Part shown: piece after piece, positions 35,036 through 44,864 of the stretch
How the letters are laid out: each line of letters opens with the position of its first letter
How positions within the stretch are numbered: position 1 is the stretch's first letter
Source of the DNA: Citrobacter youngae
GTDB lineage: Bacteria > Pseudomonadota > Gammaproteobacteria > Enterobacterales > Enterobacteriaceae
DNA: 64,000 nt
Direction of reading: 5' to 3'
Assembly: GCF_003818115.1 (NCBI RefSeq)
Contig: NZ_RPOI01000008.1
Location: forward strand, 186,001-250,000
Notes under the pieces: generated by a model
What the model saw: the letters and a program-made list of their open reading frames with translations, nothing else
Told to the model about the DNA's origin: nothing
The model's database searches: none
Program-made: the position numbers and the translations under genes

Positions 35036-38000
35036 ATGACAGAACAACAAAAATTAACCTTCAACATGCTGCAGCAACAGCTGGACTCACTGATGCTGCG
35101 CGACAGACAGCGTTTTGCCCGCCGCCTGCACGGCGTGAAGAAGGTTAAAAATCCTGATGCACAACAGGCCATTTACCAGGAGATGGCGAAAGAGATCGCG
35201 CAGGCAGCAGGTAAAGTCGTGCTGCGCGAAGCGGCGCGTCCGGAGATTACCTATCCGGAAAACCTGCCCGTCAGCCAGAAAAAGCAGGATATTCTGGACG
35301 CCATTCGCGACCATCAGGTGGTGATTGTGGCCGGTGAGACCGGTTCGGGGAAAACCACCCAGTTACCGAAAATCTGTATGGAGCTGGGGCGTGGGGTGAA
35401 AGGGCTGATTGGCCATACTCAACCGCGCCGTCTGGCGGCGCGCACCGTGGCGAACCGTATTGCGGAAGAGTTGCAAACCGAGCCGGGCGGCTGTATCGGT
35501 TATAAAGTGCGTTTCAGCGATCATGTCAGTGACAACACCATGGTTAAGCTGATGACTGACGGTATCCTGCTGGCGGAAATTCAGCAGGATCGGCTGCTGA
35601 TGCAGTACGACACCATCATCATCGATGAAGCGCATGAACGCAGTCTGAATATCGATTTTCTGCTCGGCTATTTGAAAGAACTCCTGCCGCGTCGTCCGGA
35701 TCTCAAAATTATTATCACTTCGGCGACCATCGACCCGGAGCGTTTTTCAAAGCATTTCAATAACGCGCCGATTATCGAAGTCTCCGGTCGAACTTACCCG
35801 GTGGAAGTGCGTTATCGCCCGATTGTTGAAGATGCAGATGACACCGAGCGTGACCAACTGCAGGCAATTTTTGATGCCGTAGATGAGTTAGGCCGTGAAA
35901 GTCAGGGCGATATTCTGATCTTCATGAGCGGCGAGCGCGAAATTCGCGATACTGCGGATGCGCTGAATAAGCTGGATTTGCGCCATACCGAAGTGCTACC
36001 GCTCTATGCGCGTCTTTCTAACAGCGAGCAGAACCGCGTATTCCAGTCGCACAGCGGCCGCCGTATCGTGCTGGCTACCAACGTGGCGGAAACTTCGCTA
36101 ACCGTGCCGGGGATCAAATACGTAATTGATCCGGGCACCGCGCGTATCAGTCGCTACAGTTACCGCACCAAAGTTCAGCGCTTGCCGATTGAACCGGTGT
36201 CACAGGCTTCTGCCAACCAGCGTAAAGGCCGCTGCGGTCGTGTTTCTGAAGGGATCTGTATTCGCCTGTATTCCGAAGACGATTTCCTGTCGCGCCCGGA
36301 GTTTACCGACCCGGAGATCCTGCGTACCAACCTGGCATCCGTTATTTTGCAGATGACTGCGCTGGGACTGGGGGATATCGCGGCATTCCCGTTCGTTGAA
36401 GCACCGGATAAACGCAATATTCAGGACGGGGTACGCCTGCTCGAAGAGCTGGGGGCGATAACCACCGACGAACAGGCAACCGCTTACAAGTTAACGCCGT
36501 TGGGCCGTCAGCTGTCGCAACTGCCGGTGGATCCGCGTCTGGCGCGCATGGTGCTGGAAGCGCAAAAACATGGCTGCGTACGTGAAGCGATGATCATTAC
36601 CTCGGCGCTGTCCATTCAGGACCCGCGCGAGCGTCCAATGGACAAGCAACAGGCTTCTGACGAGAAACACCGCCGCTTCCACGACAAAGAGTCTGATTTC
36701 CTCGCGTTTGTGAACCTGTGGAACTATCTTGGCGAGCAGCAAAAAGCGCTGTCGTCAAACCAGTTCCGTCGCCAGTGCAAACTTGATTTTCTAAACTACC
36801 TGCGCGTGCGAGAGTGGCAGGATATCTACACGCAACTGCGCCAGGTAGTGAAAGAGTTGGGTATTCCGGTTAATAGCGAACCTGCTGAGTATCGGGAAAT
36901 TCACGTTGCGCTGTTGACCGGGTTACTCTCGCATATCGGAATGAAAGATGCCGATAAACAGGAATTTACCGGCGCGCGTAACGCCCGCTTCTCGATCTTC
37001 CCCGGTTCTGGATTGTTTAAAAAACCACCGAAATGGACGATGGTTGCCGAGCTGGTGGAAACCAGCCGCCTGTGGGGACGTATTGCCGCACGTATCGATC
37101 CCGAGTGGGTGGAGCCGGTTGCCCAGCATCTGATCAAACGTTCATACAGTGAACCGCACTGGGAACGCGCGCAGGGTGCTGTAATGGCGACAGAAAAGGT
37201 CACCGTTTACGGCTTACCGATTGTGGCCGCCCGTAAGGTGAACTACAGCCAGATCGATCCAGTCCTGTCGCGTGAACTGTTCATCCGCCATGCGTTGGTG
37301 GAAGGCGACTGGCAAACTCGCCATGCGTTTTTCCGTGACAACCTCAAGCTGCGTGCGGAAGTGGAAGAGTTGGAGCACAAATCACGCCGTCGCGACATTC
37401 TGGTCGATGATGAGACGCTGTTTGAGTTTTACGACCAGCGCATCAGCCATGATGTGGTTTCTGCCCGCCACTTTGACAGCTGGTGGAAGAAGGTTAGCCG
37501 CGAGACACCGGATCTGCTCAACTTTGAAAAGAGCATGCTCATCAAAGAGGGCGCGGAGAAAATCAGCAAGCTGGATTACCCGAACTTCTGGCATCAGGGC
37601 AATCTCAAACTGCGCCTGAGCTATCAGTTTGAACCCGGCGCTGATGCGGATGGTGTGACCGTGCATATTCCGCTGCCGCTGCTTAACCAGATCGAAGAGA
37701 GCGGTTTTGAATGGCAAATTCCGGGGCTGCGCCGTGAACTGGTGATCGCCCTGATTAAATCACTGCCAAAACCGGTACGGCGTAACTTTGTGCCGGCACC
37801 GAACTATGCGGAAGCATTTTTAGGCCGAGTGACGCCGCTGGAACTGCCGCTGCTGGATTCGCTGGAGCGTGAACTGCGCCGCATGACCGGCGTCACCGTT
37901 GACCGTGACGACTGGCACTGGGATCAGGTGCCCGATCACCTAAAAATCACCTTCCGGGTCGTGGATGATAAGAACAGGAAGCTGCAGGAAGGGCGTTCGC

Positions 38001-38938
38001 TGCAGGATTTGAAAGATGCGCTGAAGGGCAAAGTTCAGGAAACGCTGTCTGCGGTGGCGGATGACGGTATTGAACAGAGCGGATTGCACATCTGGAGCTT
38101 CGGCCAGTTGCCGGAAAGTTACGAGCAAAAACGCGGCAACTATAAAGTCAAAGCGTGGCCTGCGCTGGTGGATGAGCGTGACAGCGTTGCTATCAAACTG
38201 TTTGATAATCCGCTGGAGCAACAGCAGGCGATGTGGTGCGGTTTACGCCGCCTGTTGTTGCTGAATATTCCATCACCTATCAAATATTTACACGAGAAAC
38301 TGCCCAACAAAGCGAAGCTGGGGCTGTATTTTAACCCGTATGGCAAAGTGCTGGATTTGATTGACGACTGTATCTCCTGCGGTGTGGATAGACTTATCGA
38401 CGCTAACGGCGGCCCGGTGTGGACGGAAGAGGGCTTTGCGGCGTTGCACGAAAAAGTGCGGGCTGAGCTGAATGACACAGTGGTCGATATTGCGAAGCAG
38501 GTCGAACAGATCCTGACAGCGGTATTTAATATCAACAAACGTCTGAAAGGGCGTGTGGATATGACCATGGCGCTGGGGCTTTCGGATATCAAAGCGCAAA
38601 TGAGCGGGCTGGTGTACCGTGGATTTGTCACCGGCAATGGATTCAAACGCCTGGGCGATACGTTGCGTTATTTGCAGGCCATTGAAAAACGGCTGGAGAA
38701 ACTGGCGATTGATCCACATCGCGATCGGGCGCAGATGCTGAAAGTAGATAGTGTGCAGCAGGCCTGGCAGCAGTGGTTCAATAAACTGCCGCCCGCGCGG
38801 CGTGAAGATGATGATGTCAAAGAGATCCGCTGGATGATAGAAGAGCTGCGAGTCAGCTATTTTGCCCAGCAGCTTGGCACACCATATCCGATCTCCGATA
38901 AACGTATTCTGCAGGCGATGGAGCAGATTACGGGGTGA
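35036..38938 (+). CDS. hrpA: ATP-dependent RNA helicase HrpA
   Basis: 1300 residues, equal to E. coli HrpA. DEAH-box 3'-5' RNA helicase; recent work in E. coli links it to rescue of colliding or stalled ribosomes. Motifs: GETGSGKTTQ (Walker A, about 99-108), TQPRRLAARTVA, DEAH (about 196), SATI, then ATNVAETSLTVPGI and QRKGRCGR in the second RecA domain. HA2/OB domains follow, with a long C-terminal DUF3418 region (from about 700). All key motifs are intact. Monocistronic. Confidence 0.97.
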   Translation: MTEQQKLTFNMLQQQLDSLMLRDRQRFARRLHGVKKVKNPDAQQAIYQEMAKEIAQAAGKVVLREAARPEITYPENLPVSQKKQDILDAIRDHQVVIVAGETGSGKTTQLPKICMELGRGVKGLIGHTQPRRLAARTVANRIAEELQTEPGGCIGYKVRFSDHVSDNTMVKLMTDGILLAEIQQDRLLMQYDTIIIDEAHERSLNIDFLLGYLKELLPRRPDLKIIITSATIDPERFSKHFNNAPIIEVSGRTYPVEVRYRPIVEDADDTERDQLQAIFDAVDELGRESQGDILIFMSGEREIRDTADALNKLDLRHTEVLPLYARLSNSEQNRVFQSHSGRRIVLATNVAETSLTVPGIKYVIDPGTARISRYSYRTKVQRLPIEPVSQASANQRKGRCGRVSEGICIRLYSEDDFLSRPEFTDPEILRTNLASVILQMTALGLGDIAAFPFVEAPDKRNIQDGVRLLEELGAITTDEQATAYKLTPLGRQLSQLPVDPRLARMVLEAQKHGCVREAMIITSALSIQDPRERPMDKQQASDEKHRRFHDKESDFLAFVNLWNYLGEQQKALSSNQFRRQCKLDFLNYLRVREWQDIYTQLRQVVKELGIPVNSEPAEYREIHVALLTGLLSHIGMKDADKQEFTGARNARFSIFPGSGLFKKPPKWTMVAELVETSRLWGRIAARIDPEWVEPVAQHLIKRSYSEPHWERAQGAVMATEKVTVYGLPIVAARKVNYSQIDPVLSRELFIRHALVEGDWQTRHAFFRDNLKLRAEVEELEHKSRRRDILVDDETLFEFYDQRISHDVVSARHFDSWWKKVSRETPDLLNFEKSMLIKEGAEKISKLDYPNFWHQGNLKLRLSYQFEPGADADGVTVHIPLPLLNQIEESGFEWQIPGLRRELVIALIKSLPKPVRRNFVPAPNYAEAFLGRVTPLELPLLDSLERELRRMTGVTVDRDDWHWDQVPDHLKITFRVVDDKNRKLQEGRSLQDLKDALKGKVQETLSAVADDGIEQSGLHIWSFGQLPESYEQKRGNYKVKAWPALVDERDSVAIKLFDNPLEQQQAMWCGLRRLLLLNIPSPIKYLHEKLPNKAKLGLYFNPYGKVLDLIDDCISCGVDRLIDANGGPVWTEEGFAALHEKVRAELNDTVVDIAKQVEQILTAVFNINKRLKGRVDMTMALGLSDIKAQMSGLVYRGFVTGNGFKRLGDTLRYLQAIEKRLEKLAIDPHRDRAQMLKVDSVQQAWQQWFNKLPPARREDDDVKEIRWMIEELRVSYFAQQLGTPYPISDKRILQAMEQITG

Positions 38939-38952
38939 CGCGATGCTGGACC

Positions 38953-38986
38953 GTAGGCCGGATAAGGCATAGCCGCCATCCGGCAT
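38953..38986. repeat. REP element after hrpA
   Basis: GTAGGCCGGATAAGGCATAG followed by CCGCCATCCGGCAT, a typical enteric REP palindrome in the 80-base hrpA-ydcF gap. Confidence 0.85.
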
Positions 38987-39018
38987 CTGTACCCGGTAAA
39001 GAATAAACACCAGGAGTT

Positions 39019-39816
39019 ATGAGTATGAGTCAGTTCCCGATACTTTCCGCAGCCACCCTTGCGGCGATAAATACCGTAGGGCGATGGTTGGCGCAGAATG
39101 ATTTTATGGAGAACATCACCGTTCAGTCAGACTGCGTGATTCTGGCGGGCAACGCGGTTATTCCGACCATCGACGCCGCCTGTCGGATCGCGAAAGAACA
39201 ACAGGTTCCCTTATTGATTAGCGGTGGCATCGGTCATTCTACGCGCTTTCTGTATGACGCGATTGCAGAGCATCCTCGCTATAACATCATCCGCACCAGC
39301 GGACGAGCAGAAGCTGCGATCCTGGCTGATATTGCGCACCAGTTCTGGCAAATTCCGGGTGAGACGATTTGGGTGGAAGACCAGTCAACAAACTGCGGTG
39401 AGAATGCACGCTTTAGCTGTGCCTTACTGAACCAGGCGACAGAAAATATTCACACGGTCATTGTGGTGCAGGACCCTACAATGCAACGCCGCACGATGGC
39501 GACGTTTCAGCGTGTAACCCGTGATTTTCTGCAGGCGCCGCGCTGGTTGAGTTTTCCCGGTTTTATCCCTGAGTTGACTCTACAGAACGGTGGTGTGGAT
39601 TTCGCGCCAACTGCGGAGGGGCTGTGGTCTGTGGATCGCTATCTTTCACTGATTACCGGCGAATTGCCGAGACTGCGCGATGATGCAACCGGCTATGGCC
39701 CTCGTGGTCGTGATTTTATCGCCCATGTTGATATTCCGCAGAATGTTGAGGATGCATGGTTGCATCTGCAAAACGATACGGCGCTGACTGACCTGCTGGC
39801 GAGCCGATCGCTGTAA
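39019..39816 (+). CDS. ydcF: DUF218-family protein YdcF
   Basis: 265 residues if translation starts at the first ATG; a second ATG two codons later sits at better spacing from AGGAG. The DUF218 core includes DCVILAGNAVIPTID (about 39-53), LISGGIGHST (about 69-78), EDQSTNCGENARFS and VQDPTMQRRT. E. coli YdcF was reported to bind S-adenosylmethionine; the wider family is linked to envelope and LPS metabolism (SanA, ElyC). No signal peptide. Confidence 0.93.
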   Translation: MSMSQFPILSAATLAAINTVGRWLAQNDFMENITVQSDCVILAGNAVIPTIDAACRIAKEQQVPLLISGGIGHSTRFLYDAIAEHPRYNIIRTSGRAEAAILADIAHQFWQIPGETIWVEDQSTNCGENARFSCALLNQATENIHTVIVVQDPTMQRRTMATFQRVTRDFLQAPRWLSFPGFIPELTLQNGGVDFAPTAEGLWSVDRYLSLITGELPRLRDDATGYGPRGRDFIAHVDIPQNVEDAWLHLQNDTALTDLLASRSL

Positions 39817-39823
39817 TCTTTGC

Positions 39824-39857
39824 TGCCCGTTTGTCGGCATTTTGCCGCAAACGGGCA
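39824..39857 (+). terminator. Hairpin after ydcF
   Basis: A 10-bp perfect stem TGCCCGTTTG/CAAACGGGCA enclosing a second short stem (CGGCA/TGCCG). A T run follows only after about 14 bases, so this is a strong hairpin but an imperfect terminator. Confidence 0.6.
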
Positions 39858-40015
39858 TAAATCCTGCCTGTTTTTTCCCTCCGCCATGGCATTACCAGAT
39901 GCTTTTATGAAGCGGCTCACAGAACGACAATTCCAGCAGTAATGCGTCATGCATGATTGGTATTAATTAACAATAGTTTTACTTGTTAAAAACAAATCAA
40001 TCACAGGAGAAGCGC

Positions 40016-41455
40016 ATGTCAGTACCCGTACAACATCCTATGTATATTGATGGGCAGTTTGTGACCTGGCACGACGATGCCTGGATTGATGTCATCAATC
40101 CAGCGACCGAAGAGCTGATCTCGCGTATTCCCGATGGACGCGCTGAAGATGCGCGTAAAGCGATCGATGCCGCACAGCGTGCTCAGCCGCAATGGGAAGC
40201 CCTGCCTGCTATTGAACGGGCGAACTGGTTACGCAAAATTTCTGCGGGCATCCGTCAGCGAGCCGCTGAAATCAGCGCGTTGATTGTGGCGGAAGGTGGA
40301 AAAATTCAACAACTGGCTGACGTTGAAGTCGCGTTTACCGCCGACTATATCGATTACATGGCTGAGTGGGCGCGTCGCTATGAAGGCGAGATCCTGCAAA
40401 GCGACCGCCCGGGTGAGAATATCCTGCTGTTTAAGCGTGCACTGGGCGTGACGACGGGCATTCTGCCGTGGAACTTCCCGTTTTTCCTGATTGCCCGCAA
40501 ACTGGCTCCCGCCTTGCTGACGGGGAATACCATTGTCATTAAGCCGAGTGAATTCACACCGAATAACGCCATCGCCTTTGCCAAAATTGTTGATGACATT
40601 GGTTTACCGCGCGGGGTCTTTAATCTGGTGCTGGGACGCGGTGAAACGGTCGGTCAGGAACTGGCCGGAAACCCGAAGGTGGCGATGGTGAGCATGACCG
40701 GCAGCGTTGTGGCGGGCGAGAAAATCATGGCTGCGGCAGCGAAAAATATCACTAAGGTATGTCTGGAGCTGGGCGGCAAAGCGCCGGCAATCGTCATGGA
40801 CGATGCTGACCTTGAGCTGGCAGTGAAGTCTATTGTTGACTCGCGGGTGATCAATACCGGTCAGGTGTGCAACTGTGCCGAACGCGTGTATGTCCAGAAA
40901 GGTATCTATGACCAGTTTGTGAATCGTCTGGGAGAGGCAATGAAAGCCGTCCAGTTTGGCAATCCGGCAGAGCGTAATGACATCGCGATGGGGCCGCTCA
41001 TTAATGCGGCTGCGCTGGCACGTGTGGAACAGAAAGTGGCGCGCGCAGTGCAGGAAGGGGCCAGAGTGGTTCTGGGCGGTAAATCCGTTGCCGGCAAAGG
41101 TTATTACTATCCACCGACGTTACTGTTAGACGTACGTCAGGAGATGGCGATTATGCACGAGGAGACGTTTGGTCCTGTGCTGCCAGTGGTGGCGTTTAAT
41201 ACGCTGGAAGAGGCGCTGACGATGGCTAATGACAGCGACTACGGCCTGACCTCATCGATTTACACACAGAATCTGAATACGGCGATGAAAGCGATTAAAG
41301 GGCTGAAGTTTGGCGAAACCTATATTAATCGAGAAAACTTCGAGGCGATGCAGGGCTTCCACGCTGGCTGGCGTAAGTCCGGGATTGGCGGGGCTGATGG
41401 TAAACATGGTCTGAACGAATACCTGCAAACGCAAGTGGTGTATCTGCAGTCCTAA
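40016..41455 (+). CDS. aldA: Lactaldehyde/glycolaldehyde dehydrogenase AldA
   Basis: 479 residues from MSVPVQHPMYID, equal to E. coli; AGGAGA lies seven bases upstream, so the in-frame ATG 11 codons earlier is not used. NAD-dependent oxidation of L-lactaldehyde to L-lactate (fucose and rhamnose use) and of glycolaldehyde. Motifs: LPWNFPFFLIARKLAPALLT (about 146-165), MTGSVVAGEKIM (NAD), LELGGKAPAIV with catalytic Glu (about 251) and GQVCNCAERV with catalytic Cys (about 285). Confidence 0.97.
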   Translation: MSVPVQHPMYIDGQFVTWHDDAWIDVINPATEELISRIPDGRAEDARKAIDAAQRAQPQWEALPAIERANWLRKISAGIRQRAAEISALIVAEGGKIQQLADVEVAFTADYIDYMAEWARRYEGEILQSDRPGENILLFKRALGVTTGILPWNFPFFLIARKLAPALLTGNTIVIKPSEFTPNNAIAFAKIVDDIGLPRGVFNLVLGRGETVGQELAGNPKVAMVSMTGSVVAGEKIMAAAAKNITKVCLELGGKAPAIVMDDADLELAVKSIVDSRVINTGQVCNCAERVYVQKGIYDQFVNRLGEAMKAVQFGNPAERNDIAMGPLINAAALARVEQKVARAVQEGARVVLGGKSVAGKGYYYPPTLLLDVRQEMAIMHEETFGPVLPVVAFNTLEEALTMANDSDYGLTSSIYTQNLNTAMKAIKGLKFGETYINRENFEAMQGFHAGWRKSGIGGADGKHGLNEYLQTQVVYLQS

Positions 41456-41461
41456 GTTTTT

Positions 41462-41490
41462 CGCCGGGTGAGTCTGTACGCCACCCGGCG
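41462..41490. terminator. Convergent hairpin between aldA and the esterase gene
   Basis: CGCCGGGTG-AGTCTGTACGC-CACCCGGCG, a 9-bp perfect stem. No long T-tract on either side. Placed between convergent genes. Confidence 0.6.
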
Positions 41491-41496
41491 CCATCC

Positions 41497-42423
41497 TCAC
41501 ACTTTAGTGGCTACCCAGTTCATCATCATTTCCGGCCAGATGGCCAGCGGTAACCCTTGCGCATCGCGAATACCAAATCCGTGCTTACCGCGTTCAAACA
41601 GATGCATTTCGACCGGAACGCCCTGCTCACGTAGCGCATTAAAGAAGACCAGGCTGTTTTCTACCTTCACCGCCGGATCGTCAATGGCGTGTAGCAGGAA
41701 TGTCGGCGGCGTTGTGTTCTCAACTCGTTCTTCAAGTGAATAGCGGTGCAGGTCCTTTTCTTCGGGGGTCGTGCCAACTAATTCAAGGCGAGAGCCTGGG
41801 TGAGCGATATTCTCACGCAGGCTAATCACCGGATAGACCAGCGCCATGAACGCGGGGCGGGCGGGTTGTTCGTCTACGCTATCGAGGGGCGTATAAACCG
41901 ATTCAGCAAAACGTGTTCCCAGGCTGGCTGCCACATGACCGCCGGAGGAAAAGCCCAGTATACCGATACGATAAGGATCGATTCCCCATTCATGTGCGTT
42001 AGCCCGAATGTAGCGCATAGCGCGTTGGGCATCGGCCAACGGTGCGTTTGACGCTTCCTCGTGACCATCCCCCGGCAAGCGATAGGTCATGACAAACAGA
42101 GTATAACCGCGGGCATTAAAAAAGGGCGCCAGCGCACTACCTTCTTTGTCCAGCACTACGCGTCGATAAGAGCCGCCGGGGGTGACAAGTATTCCCACAC
42201 CATTCGGTTTTGCGGGGGCGTAGACGGTGATTTCTGGGGCACGAATACCGGTTACCGCACGATCGTAATGAGAGGTTCCCGTATGTCTGGGTTCGGGGGT
42301 AAATACCGCATCGCTGTTTTTTGCTCCGGGGGCTTCACCCATTGGCCAGACTGAGACGGTGGCGGCGTGGGCAACGGCTTGCGCGATCATAGTTTCTAAC
42401 GTTTCTCGACTCAGTGCTTCCAT
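41497..42423 (-). CDS. Acetyl-esterase-like alpha/beta hydrolase
   Basis: 308 residues, no signal peptide. Esterase fold of the BD-FAE/acetyl xylan esterase-like group: oxyanion loop ILVTPGGSYRRVV (about 80-92), nucleophile GFSSGGHVAAS (Ser about 156), Asp in LLHAIDDPAVKV (about 253) and His in ERGKHGFG (about 285). Likely deacetylates small carbohydrate or related esters; substrate unknown. Between aldA (convergent) and gapC (same strand). Not present at this place in E. coli K-12. Confidence 0.85.
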   Translation of the reverse strand: MEALSRETLETMIAQAVAHAATVSVWPMGEAPGAKNSDAVFTPEPRHTGTSHYDRAVTGIRAPEITVYAPAKPNGVGILVTPGGSYRRVVLDKEGSALAPFFNARGYTLFVMTYRLPGDGHEEASNAPLADAQRAMRYIRANAHEWGIDPYRIGILGFSSGGHVAASLGTRFAESVYTPLDSVDEQPARPAFMALVYPVISLRENIAHPGSRLELVGTTPEEKDLHRYSLEERVENTTPPTFLLHAIDDPAVKVENSLVFFNALREQGVPVEMHLFERGKHGFGIRDAQGLPLAIWPEMMMNWVATKV

Positions 42424-42549
42424 TACTGTGCTCCCTTTGTGGCAAAGGTTAGCTATAGCACACTTAATGGGTTGAAAACGGGGAGAGACTCACAACGTAT
42501 TGAATTAGCGGGAAATGAAACGAGGCGGAGGCGATCCTCCGCCATAACA

Positions 42550-43551
42550 CTAAAGCGTGATAAATTTATCCAACGTACGGATAAGTTGGGTGACAAAACC
42601 GTACTCGTTATCGTACCAGGCCACGGTTTTTACCAGTTGCAGATCGCCCACTTCGGTGATCTCGGTTTGTGTTGCATCAAATACTGAACCGAAATGTGAG
42701 CCAATGACATCTGACGAGACAATTTCTTCGTCGGTATAGCCGAATGATGCATTGTTCAGCGTTGCCTTTTTCAGCGCGTCGTTAACCTCTTCCGCAGTGA
42801 CTTTTTTACCCAGAATCGACACCAGTTCCGTAACGGATCCGGTTTTTACCGGAACACGCTGGGCGTGGCCTTTTAATTTCCCGCTCAGGGCCGGGATCAC
42901 CAGACCAATCGCCTTCGCCGCACCGGTGGTATGAGGAATGATATTTTCTGCTGCCGCGCGTGAGGCGCGCAGATCTTTCCCGCGAGGGCCATCAACCAGT
43001 GATTGCGTTCCGGTGTAAGCATGGATAGTGGTCATGGTGCCAAGCTGAATACCGAAGCTGTCATGCAGCGCTTTTGCCATCGGCGCCAGGCAGTTGGTGG
43101 TGCACGACGCGACAGAGATAATCCGATCGCTGGCATCCATCGTGTCGTCGTTGACGTTAAAGACAATGGTTTTCATATCCCCAGCCGGGGCGGATATCAG
43201 CACTTTTTTGGCCCCGGCATCCAGGTGCGCGTTGGCTTTTTCTGTTGAGGTATAAAAACCGGTGCATTCGATGATGATCTCTGCGCCAGTCGTTTTCCAC
43301 GGAATATTTTTTGCCTCTTTTTCGGCGTAAACGGCAATTTTTTTACCATCGACAATCAGTGCGTCCTCGGTAAAGTCGACGCTCCAGGGAAACGGGCCGT
43401 AGTTTGAATCGTGTTTTAACAGATAAGCGAGGATTTTCGGTGAGGTGAGGTCATTGATAGCGACGACCTCCACGCTGCTTTTGACCTCCAGTAGCCGACG
43501 CAATACCAGACGACCGATACGACCAAAACCGTTAATGCCAATTTTATTCAT
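42550..43551 (-). CDS. gapC: Glyceraldehyde-3-phosphate dehydrogenase GapC, intact
   Basis: 333 residues, complete. NAD-binding [16 protein letters not shown] at the N-terminus, catalytic [12 protein letters not shown] (Cys about 151), His in [10 protein letters not shown] (about 178), and the C-terminal WYDNEYGF. It belongs to the second GAPDH class of enterics. In E. coli K-12 gapC at this locus (between aldA and cybB) is a broken gene; here no frameshift or stop is seen. Confidence 0.94.
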   Translation of the reverse strand: MNKIGINGFGRIGRLVLRRLLEVKSSVEVVAINDLTSPKILAYLLKHDSNYGPFPWSVDFTEDALIVDGKKIAVYAEKEAKNIPWKTTGAEIIIECTGFYTSTEKANAHLDAGAKKVLISAPAGDMKTIVFNVNDDTMDASDRIISVASCTTNCLAPMAKALHDSFGIQLGTMTTIHAYTGTQSLVDGPRGKDLRASRAAAENIIPHTTGAAKAIGLVIPALSGKLKGHAQRVPVKTGSVTELVSILGKKVTAEEVNDALKKATLNNASFGYTDEEIVSSDVIGSHFGSVFDATQTEITEVGDLQLVKTVAWYDNEYGFVTQLIRTLDKFITL

Positions 43552-43740
43552 GGTTTTCTCCTGTCAGGATGAGACGGTACGACATATTTTCCCTACCAGG
43601 CATAGTCCAGTCAGGCATCCGCGGCAATAGCTGTTTTTGCGGTTAAACGTAACTGACTGAAAATGGGTGAACAAAACTTAATGAATTTTTAACAAAAGCC
43701 CGTTATGTTGACGCATTATTGTTTTTATTCGAGAAGTGTT

Positions 43741-44271
43741 ATGGGGAAGAAGTATTCTGGCCTGCAAATTGGCATTCACTGGCTGGTCTTTTTGTTGGTC
43801 ATTGTGGCCTACAGTGCCATGGAGTTTCGCGGATTTTTTCCGCGCAGCTATCGTCCCGGGTTCAACATGGTGCATGTTTCCTGTGGTATCACAATCTTAG
43901 CGTTGATGGTGGCGCGTCTGCTGGTCAGACTTAAGTATCCGGCACCACCGATTGAACCAAAACCGAAGCCGATGATGATAGGCATGGCGCATCTGGGGCA
44001 TCTGGTTATCTATTTGCTGTTTATTGCGCTGCCGATTATTGGCCTGGTGATGATGTATAACCGGGGAAATCCGTGGGTTGCATTCGGCATTGTTATGCCA
44101 CATGCGGCAGAAGCCAATTTTGAACTGGCCGATATGCTGAAATCATGGCACGAAACGCTGGCAAACCTGGGTTATTTTGTCATTGGCCTGCATGCCGCCG
44201 CGGCTCTGCTACATCACTATTTCTGGAAGGATAATACGTTGTTGCGCATGATGCCGCGAAAACGCTCCTGA
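43741..44271 (+). CDS. cybB: Cytochrome b561 CybB
   Basis: 176 residues from MGKKYSGLQIGIHWLVF, equal to E. coli; an in-frame ATG 12 codons upstream is less likely. Four membrane helices with paired haem-ligand histidines (H13, H51-type MVHVSCG, HLGHLVIYL, LHAAAALLHHYFW). Di-haem superoxide:ubiquinone oxidoreductase in the inner membrane. A terminator follows. Confidence 0.95.
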   Translation: MGKKYSGLQIGIHWLVFLLVIVAYSAMEFRGFFPRSYRPGFNMVHVSCGITILALMVARLLVRLKYPAPPIEPKPKPMMIGMAHLGHLVIYLLFIALPIIGLVMMYNRGNPWVAFGIVMPHAAEANFELADMLKSWHETLANLGYFVIGLHAAAALLHHYFWKDNTLLRMMPRKRS

Positions 44272-44275
44272 GGTA

Positions 44276-44303
44276 ATGCCCCGCAAATGTGGGGCATTTT
44301 TTT
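44276..44303 (+). terminator. cybB terminator
   Basis: AATGCCCCGCAAATGTGGGGCATT stem followed by T7, five bases after the stop codon. Confidence 0.93.
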
Positions 44304-44404
44304 AGCCGATTATTTTTCCAGACATCATAAAAGCTTATCGACAAGATGGTTAAACAACGCTCAATTCGCCACACTTGTCACTTGATCGCTGTCCTTATTA
44401 AAAC

Positions 44405-44424
44405 TACTGTATATAAATACAGTT
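44405..44424 (+). promoter_or_regulatory. LexA (SOS) box of umuDC
   Basis: TACTGTATATAAATACAGTT, a near-perfect LexA box (CTGT-N8-ACAG), ending 18 bases before the umuD start. It matches the strong umuDC operator of E. coli. Confidence 0.96.
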
Positions 44425-44442
44425 AATGAGAGGCAGATTATT

Positions 44443-44862
44443 ATGTTGTTTTTCCAGCCTGCGGAACGCCGCGAAGTTAAACACTTTCCGCTATTTAGCG
44501 ATCTTGTGCCTTGCGGTTTTCCATCTCCGGCGCAGGACTACGTTGAGAAACGTATCGACCTCAATGACCTGCTGGTACGGCATCCCAGCGCAACCTATTT
44601 TGTTAAATCATCTGGCGACTCCATGAGGGGCGCGGGGATCGGCGAGGGCGATTTGCTGATTGTCGACAGCGCCAGAAAGCCTGCCCATGGAGATATCGTT
44701 ATTGCCGCTATTGAGGGCGAATTCACCGTTAAACGTCTGCAATTACACCCAGTTATCATGCTGAAGCCAGAGAACAGCACCTACGCGCCGATCATGATTA
44801 GCAGCGAGGACACGCTGGATATATTTGGTGTGGTGACATTTATCGTTAAAGCCGTGGGCTGA
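44443..44862 (+). CDS. umuD: UmuD, DNA polymerase V accessory subunit
   Basis: 139 residues, equal to E. coli. RecA-stimulated self-cleavage between Cys24 and Gly25 (VPCGF) gives UmuD'. The catalytic dyad is Ser60 (SSGDSM) and Lys97 (FTVKRL). UmuD'2 with UmuC forms translesion polymerase V. Under a LexA box, with umuC two bases downstream. E. coli umuDC lies elsewhere on the chromosome, so this location is different. Confidence 0.96.
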   Translation: MLFFQPAERREVKHFPLFSDLVPCGFPSPAQDYVEKRIDLNDLLVRHPSATYFVKSSGDSMRGAGIGEGDLLIVDSARKPAHGDIVIAAIEGEFTVKRLQLHPVIMLKPENSTYAPIMISSEDTLDIFGVVTFIVKAVG

Positions 44863-44864
44863 TT

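Noticed and set aside
38288-39010. 240-codon minus-strand frame at the end of hrpA
   Set aside because: Antisense to a strongly conserved coding region; long shadow frames are common in GC-balanced genes.
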